This document shows, in pieces, positions 1-8,256 of a stretch of 64,000 nt of DNA. Position numbers and translations under genes: made by a program. Positions within the stretch are counted from its first letter, which is position 1. Every line of letters begins with the position of its first letter. The notes under the pieces were generated by a model that saw only the letters and a program-made list of their open reading frames with translations, was not told where the DNA came from and made no database searches. This DNA is from an uncultured Lachnospiraceae bacterium (lineage in GTDB: Bacteria > Bacillota > Clostridia > Lachnospirales > Lachnospiraceae). The stretch covers positions 1 through 64,000 of the forward strand of contig CAJTRK010000014.1 in NCBI GenBank assembly GCA_910578475.1, written 5' to 3'.

Positions 1-367
1 ATTTTTTTACTTCCCGGCATCCATTGCATACATAGGGCGGCTTGAAACGGTGGGTGCATACTTCTTCCTCATACTGTTCGCAATAGCGGTTACACAGCAG
101 CTCACACTGTCTGCATGTAGGTACCAGCGGGTGTTTACATTCCTGTGTCCCGCATACTTTCTTCCGCCTGCACCCTTTCCGGTATTTACAGGTGTTGTGG
201 GGGAATACGCTGTATCCGGTATCCTGCTCTAGAGAGTAATTCCTTACCTCCTTGGTGATGGTCGTCCTGTCCCTTCCAAGTCTCTTCCCGATCTCTGTAA
301 AGGTCAGGTGTTCCTTTAACCCGTTCTGTATCTCCAGCCGGTCCTCATAACTCAAAAACTTTGCCAT
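1..367 (-). CDS. IS30-family transposase, N-terminal part (cut by window edge)
   Basis: Reading the minus strand from the ATG at 367 gives an open frame to the window edge, beginning MAKFLSYEDRLEIQNGLKEH and then a helix-turn-helix segment around residues 20-45 (TFTEIGKRLGRDRTTITKEV), which is the N-terminal DNA-binding region of IS30-family transposases. A cysteine-rich stretch follows (about residues 60-115, many CxxC-like pairs), as in clostridial IS30 relatives. An AGGAGAG ribosome binding site lies just upstream of the ATG. The DDE catalytic domain would lie beyond position 1, so I cannot say whether the element is intact. I could not identify its terminal inverted repeat. Confidence 0.85.
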   Translation of the reverse strand, partial: MAKFLSYEDRLEIQNGLKEHLTFTEIGKRLGRDRTTITKEVRNYSLEQDTGYSVFPHNTCKYRKGCRRKKVCGTQECKHPLVPTCRQCELLCNRYCEQYEEEVCTHRFKPPYVCNGCREVKK

Positions 368-778
368 CTTCTCTCTCCTTCCCCCGCCGGCTGTCCTGCT
401 TCCACATAAAAACAGGAAGAACATCTCTGCTCCTCCCGTCTTTGTATCGTCACTTTCTCTATGATATTTTATTCTGTTTGTATCTGTCTTTCCCCCTTGG
501 ACGGGAATCTCGGTTTACTATTGAGGTCAGCAGCCTGCGTTTCGGCATCCACTAGATTACAGCAATTTTCAAATGATTAAAAGACAACATCAGCCGCCAA
601 GTGTTCCTCCGGGATATACAATGTGTGAACCGAGACACTGGCGATACGTTTGACCGCACTCCTCCCGGAACTGATGTTATCGGCATCATTATCTTTTTAT
701 TGTACACTTCTCTTGCTGTATTTGCAATGCTCCTTTTTACAGATTATTTCAAGAGACAGATTTTTTCAATTTTTCCCT
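368..778. other. Intergenic stretch between IS30 transposase and germination gene
   Basis: No convincing gene. The part next to the transposase should contain one end of the insertion sequence, but I could not recognise the inverted repeat or a target duplication. A minus-strand GTG-started frame of about 45 codons around 560-700 is open but has no recognisable family and its ribosome binding site is weak. The reading frames on the plus strand are T/C-rich and look like chance. Confidence 0.5.
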
Positions 779-2212
779 TTATTCTTTCGCTTCCGGCAGG
801 CGCAGCCGCAGAAAACGTTTCGCCAGCTGTTTCAGATTCAACGGCAAAATCGGATAAATATAACTCTGACCGGACAATGTCTTATTGCAGACAATGGAGA
901 AAACAAGAATCAGTATTGCCGCTACATAGCCATATATTCCAAAAAGTTCCGTCAGAATCAGATTTAAGATTCGCATAAATTTCAACGCATAACCGAGTTC
1001 ATAACTGGACTGCGTATAATTTGCAATCGCGACAAAAGCCATGTACAACATAACTTCTGCGTTAAACCATCCACTTTTCACCGAAAATTCGCCTAACACA
1101 AGCGCTGCCATGACACTGAGCGGTGTACTCAGCATATTCGGCGTGTTGATTGCCGCAAGCTTTAAACCATCAATCGCGAGTTCCAGCAGCAAAAACTGTG
1201 CAATCAAAGGAATGTTGCTGTTTTCTTTAAGCAGAATGAATTGAAACGACTCCGGAATCCACTCCTGATGCTGCATCAGCAGCAAAAATGTGGGCGTAAT
1301 CAGATAAGTCAGAATCCCAATCAAAAACCGCGAAAGCCGCAGATAAGTTCCTGTGATCGGCGGAAAATAATAGTCGTCCGCCTCTTCTACAATATCAAAT
1401 ATGGAAGTTGGAACAATCATCGCCGATGGAGAATTATCCACCAATATGATGACGTCGCCTTCCAAAATCTGCGCCGAAGCCGTGTCCGGCCGTTCCGTAA
1501 ATTTGAATTTAGGAAAAGGATTGAACCAGTTTTTTTGATACAGGCATTCCGCCAGACTCTCCTGATTCATCGTCAGGGCGTCTACCTTGATTTCTGAAAT
1601 GCGCTTTTTGATTTTATTCAGAAACTGATGGTCCACCCGGTTATCCATATAACAGAGCACAATATCCGTCCGGGAACTTTTGCCCGCGTTCATCATTTCC
1701 ATGCGAAGCTCCGTACTGCGAATCCTGCGTCGTATCAATGCCGTATTGAAAACCACCGTTTCCACAAATCCGTCTTTGGACCCCCGGAGCGTCTTGTCCT
1801 TCTCCGGTTCCGATACCCCTCTCGCCGGATAGGTTCTGGAATCAATTAAGACACATCTGTCATATCCGTCAATAAACAGTGCAAAGACACCGGAAAGGAT
1901 ATTATAAAAAATATCACTCCATTTGTCTTTTAAGTCCACTTCCACATAAGGCGTTGCGCATTTTGCCATCTCGTAGGCGCTGTCAGGCATATTTTCCGGT
2001 TTTAAGCCGATGAAATACTGCAGAATCTTCATCATCAGTTCATCTTTGCAGAAACCGTCTATGAAGTAAATACAGGCCTGTTTTCCGCCCACGTTGATTA
2101 CTCTGTATACAATGTCAAAATTCGTATCCGGCTTTAACCGCTCTGACAGATAACGCATACTTTCTTCCAGTGAGGTTGTCATTTTTTCCTGATTCTGGTT
2201 CGTATTTTGCAC
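779..2212 (-). CDS. GerA/SpoVAF-family spore germination protein
   Basis: Integral membrane protein of the GerA/SpoVAF family, expected in the spore inner membrane, where such proteins take part in nutrient-germinant sensing and ion release. The N-terminal soluble half carries the family signature around GVFALFIDGYDRC and ARGVSEPEKDKTLRG, and a hydrophobic C-terminal half begins near TYLRLSRFLIGILTYLI. It stands alone, without gerB/gerC partners, and is closest in look to SpoVAF. The frame could open at an ATG at 2236, but the promoter and hairpin described separately put the mRNA start there. The GTG at 2212, nine bases after GGAAGGAG, is the better start (477 residues); an ATG at 2182 is a second option. 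Confidence 0.85.
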   Translation of the reverse strand: MQNTNQNQEKMTTSLEESMRYLSERLKPDTNFDIVYRVINVGGKQACIYFIDGFCKDELMMKILQYFIGLKPENMPDSAYEMAKCATPYVEVDLKDKWSDIFYNILSGVFALFIDGYDRCVLIDSRTYPARGVSEPEKDKTLRGSKDGFVETVVFNTALIRRRIRSTELRMEMMNAGKSSRTDIVLCYMDNRVDHQFLNKIKKRISEIKVDALTMNQESLAECLYQKNWFNPFPKFKFTERPDTASAQILEGDVIILVDNSPSAMIVPTSIFDIVEEADDYYFPPITGTYLRLSRFLIGILTYLITPTFLLLMQHQEWIPESFQFILLKENSNIPLIAQFLLLELAIDGLKLAAINTPNMLSTPLSVMAALVLGEFSVKSGWFNAEVMLYMAFVAIANYTQSSYELGYALKFMRILNLILTELFGIYGYVAAILILVFSIVCNKTLSGQSYIYPILPLNLKQLAKRFLRLRLPEAKE

Positions 2213-2221
2213 AGATAAAAA

Positions 2222-2261
2222 CTCCTTCCGAAACATTTTTGATAGTATGTCCCGGAAGGAG
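2222..2261 (-). terminator. Terminator-like hairpin between dut and the germination gene
   Basis: Inverted repeat CTCCTTCCG (2222-2230) and CGGAAGGAG (2253-2261), nine base pairs. Read on the minus strand, the 3' arm is followed by a run of T. It follows dut and would end nrdDG-dut transcripts. The 3' arm also contains the GGAAGGAG that serves as ribosome binding site for the GTG start of the next gene, so read-through mRNA would hide that site. Confidence 0.65.
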
Positions 2262-2272
2262 CCTTTTATTCT
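2243..2272 (-). promoter_or_regulatory. Probable sigma-G-type promoter of the germination gene
   Basis: On the minus strand AGAATA (2267-2272) is followed after 17 bases by CATACTA (2243-2249). This matches the forespore sigma-G pattern (-35 like TGAATA, -10 CATACTA), as expected for a gerA-type gene. The -10 lies in the loop of the 2222-2261 hairpin, so transcription would start at about 2236, downstream of the hairpin's 5' arm. Confidence 0.6.
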
Positions 2273-2374
2273 TTTTATTTTAACCCTATTTTTAATCCGA
2301 TTTGCCTCATATTATTTCCGTTGTCGTAAATCCTATGTTCCTGCCATCGACAGGCAGACGCCGGCGTTTCCCCT

Positions 2375-2815
2375 CTATTGCTTCCCTGTGCTTCCATGTC
2401 CGCCTCTGTCCGCATTGTCAAGACTCTGTACCTGTTCAAAAGAAAGTTTCGGCTGATTCTCCATAATGCGGAACTGGCAGATTCTGTCATTGATATGAAT
2501 CTGCGTATCGCGCACCGCATAGGCAGGCATAAACCACTGGTCGTTATCCCCACAGTAAGAACAGTCGATGACGCCCTGATGATTGGTCTGGATAATGCCG
2601 AAATTTTTAAAAGTAGAACTTCTCGGTACGACATGCGCCTCATACCCCTCCGGGAGTTCCATCGCCACGCCAAGCGGTATCAGCTTAAATTCACCTTTTT
2701 TCAGCGCAACCTCCTCCGCGGCGCGCAAATCTATCCAGTCCGATTTGCCGTCTATGTAGGTCAGTTTATCTATTTTATCCGTAAAATATTTGATTTTGAT
2801 TGTTTTTGGCTCCAT
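2375..2815 (-). CDS. dut: dUTP diphosphatase
   Basis: Trimeric-type dUTPase, hydrolysing dUTP to dUMP and pyrophosphate. This keeps uracil out of DNA and supplies dUMP for thymidylate synthesis. The motifs are in order: PRSST (64-68), GVIDCSYCGD with the catalytic Asp and Tyr (81-90), DRICQFRI, and a C-terminal glycine-rich RGGHGSTG tail that closes over the active site. Length (146 residues) is normal. The canonical Arg of motif 3 (YRGE) is replaced by Cys-Gly-Asp. An AGGAGC site precedes the ATG. It lies 77 bases after nrdG and probably shares the nrdDG transcript, a sensible dNTP-metabolism grouping. Confidence 0.88.
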   Translation of the reverse strand: MEPKTIKIKYFTDKIDKLTYIDGKSDWIDLRAAEEVALKKGEFKLIPLGVAMELPEGYEAHVVPRSSTFKNFGIIQTNHQGVIDCSYCGDNDQWFMPAYAVRDTQIHINDRICQFRIMENQPKLSFEQVQSLDNADRGGHGSTGKQ

Positions 2816-2892
2816 CTCTGCTCCTATTCATGTGCATTCCGATTTATCAAAAGCGTCTGCTACTCTTTTTATCTGTATTTCTCCCCGGCCGT

Positions 2893-3393
2893 TCAGTTTT
2901 CACAATGCAGTACCGGTGCCGCATCTTTTTGTTTCAGGCTTTCCTGTACGTCGATGACCCGCTGGTTCCTGCTTCCTTTCCAGCGAAGCCTTGTATCTTT
3001 TTCTTCCACAATAAATTCTCCGTCCACCAGAACATCGATATACTGCATGGAAACATCATTTTTGACATTCTCCCATACATCTCCTGTATAAAGCCAAATC
3101 GTTTTATCCGGATACCGCTCTTTGATTTCCGCCATAAAATTTCTGACTTCCGGCCGGTTGGCGGAATGAAAAGGGTCTCCGCCCGAAAACGTGATTCCTG
3201 AAATGTACGGCTTGTCCAGCTGGTCAAAGATTTCCTGCCGGGCCTTTTCATCAAAGGGCACGCCCCCGCCCGGGTCCCATGTAACCGGATTATGACATTC
3301 CTTACAGCAATGAGTGCATCCCGCGACCCAGAGAACCACCCGAAGCCCATCGCCGTTCAGCATGTCATCCTTCGTTATATTATGATACCTCAT
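2893..3393 (-). CDS. nrdG: Anaerobic ribonucleotide reductase activating protein
   Basis: Radical-SAM activase that installs the glycyl radical on NrdD using S-adenosylmethionine and a [4Fe-4S] cluster. The CX3CX2C cluster motif is visible in CTHCCKECHNP (residues 26-36), followed by the SAM-binding TFSGGDP. At 166 residues it is typical. An AGAGGAAA site precedes the ATG. It follows nrdD on the same strand after a 276-base gap filled with hairpins, which may set the nrdD:nrdG ratio. Confidence 0.93.
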   Translation of the reverse strand: MRYHNITKDDMLNGDGLRVVLWVAGCTHCCKECHNPVTWDPGGGVPFDEKARQEIFDQLDKPYISGITFSGGDPFHSANRPEVRNFMAEIKERYPDKTIWLYTGDVWENVKNDVSMQYIDVLVDGEFIVEEKDTRLRWKGSRNQRVIDVQESLKQKDAAPVLHCEN

Positions 3394-3559
3394 GCAATTT
3401 CCTCTTTCTATATACCATACTAATACCTATGCCCTCCCATAGCTTACAAACTTTGGGCCGACGCCGAAAGCGTCCTGACATCAATCTATTCCTTATCATT
3501 ACCAAAACAACATCCCCGCCAAACACCCATCCGAATCGCCTTACGAAAAAAGACTGCGG

Positions 3560-3667
3560 AGAATGGCTCGCAGAGACATTCTCTGGTGTGAAGAGGGTTC
3601 GCCGCGCGAACCATAGAAGTTCTTTGCGAAACAGCCCATGCTGTGAGCATTAGAACTTCTCTTCACA
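3560..3667. repeat. Nested inverted-repeat cluster after nrdD
   Basis: Four inverted repeats lie in about 110 bases directly after the nrdD stop codon. AGAATG/CATTCT (3560-3565 and 3577-3582). An outer stem TGTGAAGAG (3587-3595) with CTCTTCACA (3659-3667). Inside it GGTTCGC-CGC-GCGAACC (3596-3612) and AGAAGTTCT (3615-3623) with AGAACTTCT (3652-3660), the latter enclosing ACAGC/GCTGT (3631-3644). The folded form is a multi-branched structure. There is no clear T-run, so it may protect the nrdD mRNA end or slow transcription rather than simply terminate it. The AGAAGTTCT core recurs after the mutS-like gene. Confidence 0.65.
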
Positions 3668-3669
3668 CT

Positions 3670-5859
3670 TTACATGCTTTTCCTCTCCGCAATCTCTGCC
3701 ATCTTGGCATCGCTCAGTCTCGTATCGCCATGCACACGCGAATAGGCAAGATATCCGTTCATCCGGTCAATCTTCGTCAGGTTACGGCTTCCGCAGACGG
3801 GACAGACATCCATTTCCAGTTCCTGATGTCCGCAGTCGTCGCAGTAAGCAAGGGAAAGATTGACGCCTTCATAAAATCCCATCTCCATCGCACGTCGGAT
3901 TAAAGTCTTGATTGCTTCAAGATTATAGTCAATCGGATATTTCACATATTGAATTTTACCGCCGTTCGCAAGCTCCCAGAAACGGTATTCCAGATTCTGT
4001 TTTTCAATCGGCGTTATGTCTTCCGTCACATGACAGTGAAAACTGTTAGATACATACTCTCTGTCGGACACACCCTCGATAATGCCGTATTTCGCCCGGA
4101 ACTGCTTCACCTGCAGACCGCACAGGTTTTCCGCCGGCGTCCCGTAGATTGCATACAGATGGCCGTCCGCCTCTTTATATTCATTAATCTTATCATTAAT
4201 ATGTTCCAGTACTTCCAGCGCAAACTGACCGTCTTCAACAAGTGATTTTCCGTTATAAAGCTCCTGCAGTTCGTTGAAGGCGGTAATTCCAAAACTCGCC
4301 GTCGCCGTCTTCAGAATCGGCTTGATTTTTTCATGAAGCTGCAACTTCCCTCCCAGAAATCCTCCTTCACAATATGCGAGCGGGTTCGTGGACGCGCGCA
4401 TCTCTCCGAGATACGCATAGGTTCTGACATGAAGCTGTCTGATAAGATTCAGATAATAATCCAGCACTTCATAAAAATCTTTATTCTCCTGACGGGATTT
4501 CGCCAAAATCATCGGAAGATGAAGCGAAACGACGCCAATGTTAAACCGCCCTACAAAAATCGGCGCATCCTTCTCATCCGCCGGGTGCATGCCGCCCCGC
4601 TCATACCAGGGAGACAGAAAAGCCCGGCAGCCCATCGGAGAAATGACTTTGCCGTACTGCTTGTACATACTGGCGATATAGCCTTTTCCGGTCAGGCTCA
4701 GCCAGTCGGGATACATGGTTTTGGCCGAACACTCTACGCCCGCCTCAAAAACATCTTCCAGCTCTTTTCCCGGTCCATGTAAATTCTCATCGTACAAAAA
4801 TACAATTTTGGGGAACAAAACAGGTTTTTTGCATTCTTTTTTGCCCTGTCCGGTCTTTCGGACATTCAGCATGATTTTCGTCGCAAGTTTTGCAAACCGC
4901 CCGGTTCCGATTCCGGCGGTTACGGTGATAAAAGGATAGTCCCCACGGCTGCTCGCCACCGTATTAAATTTATATTCCCATCCCTGAAAACCCTGTTCAA
5001 ACTCTCTTTCCACATCGGCAAGCGCCTCTTTCTCCGCCTTTTCTTTATCAATACCGAGGCACTCATATTTTTTCAGGCTCTTCTGATAGGTTTTCTCGGC
5101 GTAAGGCTCCAGTATCTTATCCACTTCCGGCACGGTAAAACCGCCGTACTGCTGGCTTGCTGCGCTCAGCACGATATCGCCGATGACGTCAAATGCTACA
5201 TCCAGCGTTTTGGGCTCATTATACCAAATATTCCCCATCTCAAAGCCGCCTTGCAGCACTTCCGCCACGTTAAAGAGGCAACAGTTCATGGTATCTCTTC
5301 TCGCCGACATATCATGTACATAAAGATAACCGTCACGGCAGGCCTGAATCTCCTCCGTGGTCATAAAAAATTTCTGATACAGCTCTTTATTAAACTGATT
5401 AAAAATAAGACTTCTTTTCGTGGAAACAAGCGCGCTGTCCGTATTAGCGTTCTCCTTATCCCCGATATACATAATCGACTGACTCTTCTTATAAACGTCA
5501 TCCATCATGCGGACAAAGTCCTGTTTATAATTACGGTAATCGCGATAGCTCTTGGCAACAATCGGTTTTACATCTTCCAGTGCGCTTTCCACCACATTGT
5601 GCATAATCTGTATCGGAATTTTATCTTCTTCCAGTTCATTCACTCTGTCCACTACCGTCTGACAGATATGCTTTTTTTCTTCCTCCGTAAATTTTGTCAG
5701 AGCACGATAAGCGCTTTTTCCAACAGCATCGATGACTTTCTGAACGTTAAAGCTCTCAAGACTGCCATCCTTTTTAATGACCTTCACATCTCTTGACGGC
5801 CTGTACTCGTCGCTGTAATTTCTGTCTGCTGCATTCTGCTCCTCAAAAAGACTGCTCAT
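3670..5859 (-). CDS. nrdD: Anaerobic (class III) ribonucleoside-triphosphate reductase
   Basis: Glycyl-radical enzyme reducing ribonucleoside triphosphates to dNTPs without oxygen. An N-terminal ATP-cone (VKVIKKDGSLESFNVQKVID) gives allosteric control. A C-terminal zinc site uses two CxxC pairs (CDDC and CPVC), followed by the glycyl-radical region at RMNGYLAY. The frame is open to 6108, but the upstream part overlaps the promoter and the NrdR-like boxes. The ATG at 5859 (MSSLFEEQ, 729 residues) has a GAAAGG site about 12 bases upstream and gives the usual family length. Confidence 0.93.
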   Translation of the reverse strand: MSSLFEEQNAADRNYSDEYRPSRDVKVIKKDGSLESFNVQKVIDAVGKSAYRALTKFTEEEKKHICQTVVDRVNELEEDKIPIQIMHNVVESALEDVKPIVAKSYRDYRNYKQDFVRMMDDVYKKSQSIMYIGDKENANTDSALVSTKRSLIFNQFNKELYQKFFMTTEEIQACRDGYLYVHDMSARRDTMNCCLFNVAEVLQGGFEMGNIWYNEPKTLDVAFDVIGDIVLSAASQQYGGFTVPEVDKILEPYAEKTYQKSLKKYECLGIDKEKAEKEALADVEREFEQGFQGWEYKFNTVASSRGDYPFITVTAGIGTGRFAKLATKIMLNVRKTGQGKKECKKPVLFPKIVFLYDENLHGPGKELEDVFEAGVECSAKTMYPDWLSLTGKGYIASMYKQYGKVISPMGCRAFLSPWYERGGMHPADEKDAPIFVGRFNIGVVSLHLPMILAKSRQENKDFYEVLDYYLNLIRQLHVRTYAYLGEMRASTNPLAYCEGGFLGGKLQLHEKIKPILKTATASFGITAFNELQELYNGKSLVEDGQFALEVLEHINDKINEYKEADGHLYAIYGTPAENLCGLQVKQFRAKYGIIEGVSDREYVSNSFHCHVTEDITPIEKQNLEYRFWELANGGKIQYVKYPIDYNLEAIKTLIRRAMEMGFYEGVNLSLAYCDDCGHQELEMDVCPVCGSRNLTKIDRMNGYLAYSRVHGDTRLSDAKMAEIAERKSM

Positions 5860-5957
5860 TCTATTACCATACCTTTCTTTCTGCCTGCGTCTGTCATTTT
5901 CACAGACCACTTCCATATAACGGACTGCATCGTAACAATGTCTGTCCGTTCCCTGTT

Positions 5958-6006
5958 CCCACAAAATATAGTCTTTGTTTACATAACTTTTCCATATTTT
6001 GTGGTT
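5958..6006 (-). promoter_or_regulatory. Two NrdR-box-like sites upstream of nrdD
   Basis: Box 1 (5958-5973) reads GACTATATTTTGTGGG on the minus strand and box 2 (5991-6006) reads TCCATATTTTGTGGTT on the plus strand. Both resemble the NrdR consensus ACACTATATTTTGTGT. Their centres are 33 bp apart, about three helical turns, as usual for paired NrdR boxes. They sit immediately downstream of the -10, so ATP/dATP-sensing NrdR would repress nrdDG-dut. The nrdR gene itself is not in the window. Confidence 0.7.
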
Positions 6007-6013
6007 TAGATTT

Positions 6014-6042
6014 AGTATAAAATAATCCCGATACGGTGTCAA
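6014..6042 (-). promoter_or_regulatory. Sigma-A promoter of nrdD
   Basis: On the minus strand TTGACA (6037-6042) is followed after exactly 17 bases by TATACT (6014-6019). The expected start is near 6007, overlapping NrdR-like box 2, which leaves a leader of about 150 bases before the nrdD ATG. Confidence 0.75.
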
Positions 6043-6076
6043 TCGTAACATGGTCATAAAATATAACAAAAAAAGA

Positions 6077-6098
6077 GGATATGTTTTGTCACATATCC
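6077..6098 (-). terminator. Terminator after the WYL regulator
   Basis: Stem GGATATGT (6077-6084) with ACATATCC (6091-6098) and a 6-base loop. On the minus strand it is followed by a run of seven T (A-run at 6068-6074). It ends the HAD-WYL unit just before the nrdD promoter. Confidence 0.75.
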
Positions 6099-6152
6099 CA
6101 AACATCATTTTGTTCTGTATTTCATAATAATTATTTTGTTTTTACATTTATA

Positions 6153-7145
6153 TCACTGATAATTCTCCGCGATATCCCGCAGATATTGCCTGTACTGCTC
6201 TACAATATCCGACGGGGCAATCAGACAGGCCCCCTGACCGAGTCCGGTCAGCCATCCGAAAAACTGACCGCTGACGGCAACCGTTACGCGCGCCGAAAAA
6301 TGCGTCTCATCTCTTTTCCTGATAGTGGCTTCCTTTCCGAATCGGTCCATCACCACGCCAATCAGCTGATTTTCCAAAAGCAATGTAACCGTCTCTTCCC
6401 GGCCACCGAACATACTGAACGTCTTATTTGTATAATCTGCGATATCAAACCGCTCAAACAACGCGTTTCCTTCCCGTTTCACATCGGACAGAATCTGAAT
6501 ATCACCCATTTTATCCACGCGGAAATGCTTAATCTTATCTTCTGCCGCGTCATGCGCAATCAGATAATAATTTTCATCTTTACAGGTCAGCGCCCAGGGG
6601 CTTATCTGATACCGTTTTCCGCCTTTCCGGGGCACGAGCTGCCGCTCCAGGTTCCATTCCAGATATTGAAAAGAAATCTGTTCGTTGTTCTGCATTGCTT
6701 TATGGATATCGTCTACGATGTAATAAATACTTTCGTTAGCCGTTTTGATGCGGTTCGCCACATAAACCTGCCTCTGCAGCTGCCTGGCGTCCCATTTGGA
6801 AGCCAGTTTCTCAATTTTGCCTATCAGCTCTTTGGATTTCTTCTGCGTCAGAAATTTGGAAGACTGCACGACCTCTACGAGCAGTTTCAGTTCCGCCAGT
6901 TCAAAATCTCGTCCCGCCAGATAATAACCGCCGTTTATTCTGGATTTTACATGAATAATATCATAGCCAAAATCCGTCAGCTGGTTCAGGTCATCATAAA
7001 TACTCTTTCGCTCAGCCCTGATTCCATATTTTTCCAGTTCTTCTATCAGGTCGCCTGTGCTCATATAATGTGCTTCATCGGTCTGCTCCGATAAAATTTT
7101 CAAAATATACAATAATTTCAGCTTTTGATTTGTCGATTTGGGCAT
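6153..7145 (-). CDS. HTH-WYL transcriptional regulator
   Basis: DNA-binding regulator of the WYL family. An N-terminal winged helix (about residues 1-75) is followed by a WYL ligand-sensing domain (about 140-210, with the YQISPWALTCKDENYYLIA region) and a C-terminal WCX-like extension. The start at 7145 (MPKSTNQKLK) follows an AAGAAAGGA site and lies just after the stop of the upstream HAD gene; a longer frame to 7196 would overlap it. The target is unknown, and the unit with a HAD phosphatase gives no clear clue. It is distinct from the second WYL protein at 39841-41016. Confidence 0.85.
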   Translation of the reverse strand: MPKSTNQKLKLLYILKILSEQTDEAHYMSTGDLIEELEKYGIRAERKSIYDDLNQLTDFGYDIIHVKSRINGGYYLAGRDFELAELKLLVEVVQSSKFLTQKKSKELIGKIEKLASKWDARQLQRQVYVANRIKTANESIYYIVDDIHKAMQNNEQISFQYLEWNLERQLVPRKGGKRYQISPWALTCKDENYYLIAHDAAEDKIKHFRVDKMGDIQILSDVKREGNALFERFDIADYTNKTFSMFGGREETVTLLLENQLIGVVMDRFGKEATIRKRDETHFSARVTVAVSGQFFGWLTGLGQGACLIAPSDIVEQYRQYLRDIAENYQ

Positions 7146-7164
7146 TTGTTTCGTAATCCTTTCT

Positions 7165-7887
7165 TCACACCAGCCGCCGTGCGTCCCAGGCGGCATAATC
7201 CAGTATCGGCATCAGCTCATGCAAATCCTGTATTTCATAATCGATTGCAAGCCCGGAACAATTGCTCTGTCTATCCGGATTATACCAGCAGACGGCAATT
7301 CCGGCATTTATGCCGCCTTGCATATCGCTCGTTATCGAATCTCCCACCAATATGCACTCTTCTCTTGTAATCCCCGCCAATTGTTCGAAACAGGCGTCAA
7401 AATATTCTTTTCTCGGCTTTGGATATCCAATCAATTCCGAAACAAAAACGCCGTCCACCATTTGGTCGAGCCCTGACAGCCGGACTTTTTTCGCCTGCGT
7501 CTTATTGACGCCGTTCGTCACGATATACTGACAGAATCCGCGTTCTTTCAACTGCATGATAAGTTTGTCCGCCTCATCCTGAAAAAAGAATACATCCCCA
7601 AGCGCATCCTGATAAATATCTCCAAACGTTTCCGGTTGTATATCCACAATGCCCATTCGCTCAAATAATGTAACAAATCTTCCCCGAAGCACTTCATCCT
7701 TCGTAATTTCCCCACGTTCCATCCGCTTCCAGTAGGTATCGTTGATGGCCGCATAAAGAGAGACCGTTTCTGCTTCCGTTTCCAGACCGAACTGCCGGAA
7801 AGCATAGCGCAGCGCATAATCCTGCGACTTTGCGAAATCCAGAATCGTCTGGTCCAAATCCCAAAAAATCGTCGTAAATTTTCCCAT
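7165..7887 (-). CDS. HAD-family hydrolase, YjjG-like nucleotidase
   Basis: Haloacid dehalogenase-type phosphatase. Motif I is DLDQT (residues 10-14, nucleophile and acid/base Asp), motif II is in VTNGV, motif III is the Lys in YPKPRKEYF and motif IV is GDSITSDMQGG. The helical cap and length (240 residues) fit the YjjG/YfnB branch, whose characterised members dephosphorylate pyrimidine nucleoside monophosphates, including noncanonical ones. A house-cleaning role would suit the nearby nucleotide genes, but the substrate is an inference. AAGGAC precedes the ATG. Confidence 0.85.
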   Translation of the reverse strand: MGKFTTIFWDLDQTILDFAKSQDYALRYAFRQFGLETEAETVSLYAAINDTYWKRMERGEITKDEVLRGRFVTLFERMGIVDIQPETFGDIYQDALGDVFFFQDEADKLIMQLKERGFCQYIVTNGVNKTQAKKVRLSGLDQMVDGVFVSELIGYPKPRKEYFDACFEQLAGITREECILVGDSITSDMQGGINAGIAVCWYNPDRQSNCSGLAIDYEIQDLHELMPILDYAAWDARRLV

Positions 7888-7963
7888 CTGTCAGTCCTTC
7901 TGATATAAATGTCCGAAAATGTTTCTTTTCACGCTTTTCATCCGCCTTGCAAAGAATGGAAAA

Positions 7964-7985
7964 GGTGTCCATTTGCATGAACACC
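7964..7985 (-). terminator. Terminator after the small membrane protein gene
   Basis: Stem GGTGTCCAT (7964-7972) with ATGAACACC (7977-7985), one mismatch, 4-base loop. On the minus strand it is followed by TTTTCC. It ends transcription coming from 8011-8193. Confidence 0.6.
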
Positions 7986-8010
7986 CTGTCTTATCACCAT
8001 CATACGCCGC

Positions 8011-8193
8011 TTATGCCTGTTCTCCTCCGGCAGTCTGCTCTGCCTCTCCGCCGCCCGACAACGCCAGTTTCTGGTCCTTACTTTTACGCCACTTCGCTCC
8101 GATAATGCAGGCAACGACTACAAGCACAGCAATCAAAATAAATAACAAGAGATATGAAAAAAAAGAATTCAAAAATAAAATTAAATTGCCCAT
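8011..8193 (-). CDS. Small single-pass membrane protein, unknown function
   Basis: A 60-residue protein beginning MGNLILFLNSFF. It has one strong transmembrane segment at about residues 10-32, then a short basic cytoplasmic stretch (KWRKSK) and a Gly/Glu/Ala-rich tail. A GGAAAGGA site eight bases before the ATG at 8193 supports this start over the ORF start at 8223. The good ribosome binding site and the terminator downstream suggest a real gene. I do not recognise the family. Confidence 0.65.
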   Translation of the reverse strand: MGNLILFLNSFFSYLLLFILIAVLVVVACIIGAKWRKSKDQKLALSGGGEAEQTAGGEQA

Positions 8194-8256
8194 CTGTTCA
8201 TCCTTTCCGGTCAACCGCATCATGCGGCGCCTTCGTATTCCTTTTTTTACTATCCT

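Noticed and set aside
368..600. Terminal inverted repeat of the IS30 element
   Set aside because: Only one end is in the window and no sequence could be matched to a partner end, so no boundary is claimed.
560..700. Short minus-strand frame of about 45 codons next to the IS30 transposase
   Set aside because: It has no recognisable family, a weak ribosome binding site and no conserved context, so I could not support a gene.
5860..6108. Longer NrdD reading frame starting at 6108
   Set aside because: The extension covers the promoter and the NrdR-like boxes and would make the protein too long; the ATG at 5859 has a ribosome binding site and fits the family length.
6153..7145. The first WYL regulator as part of the defence-like island
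   Set aside because: It is 30 kb away, in a unit with a HAD phosphatase, and no GCAATATTGC site lies near it.
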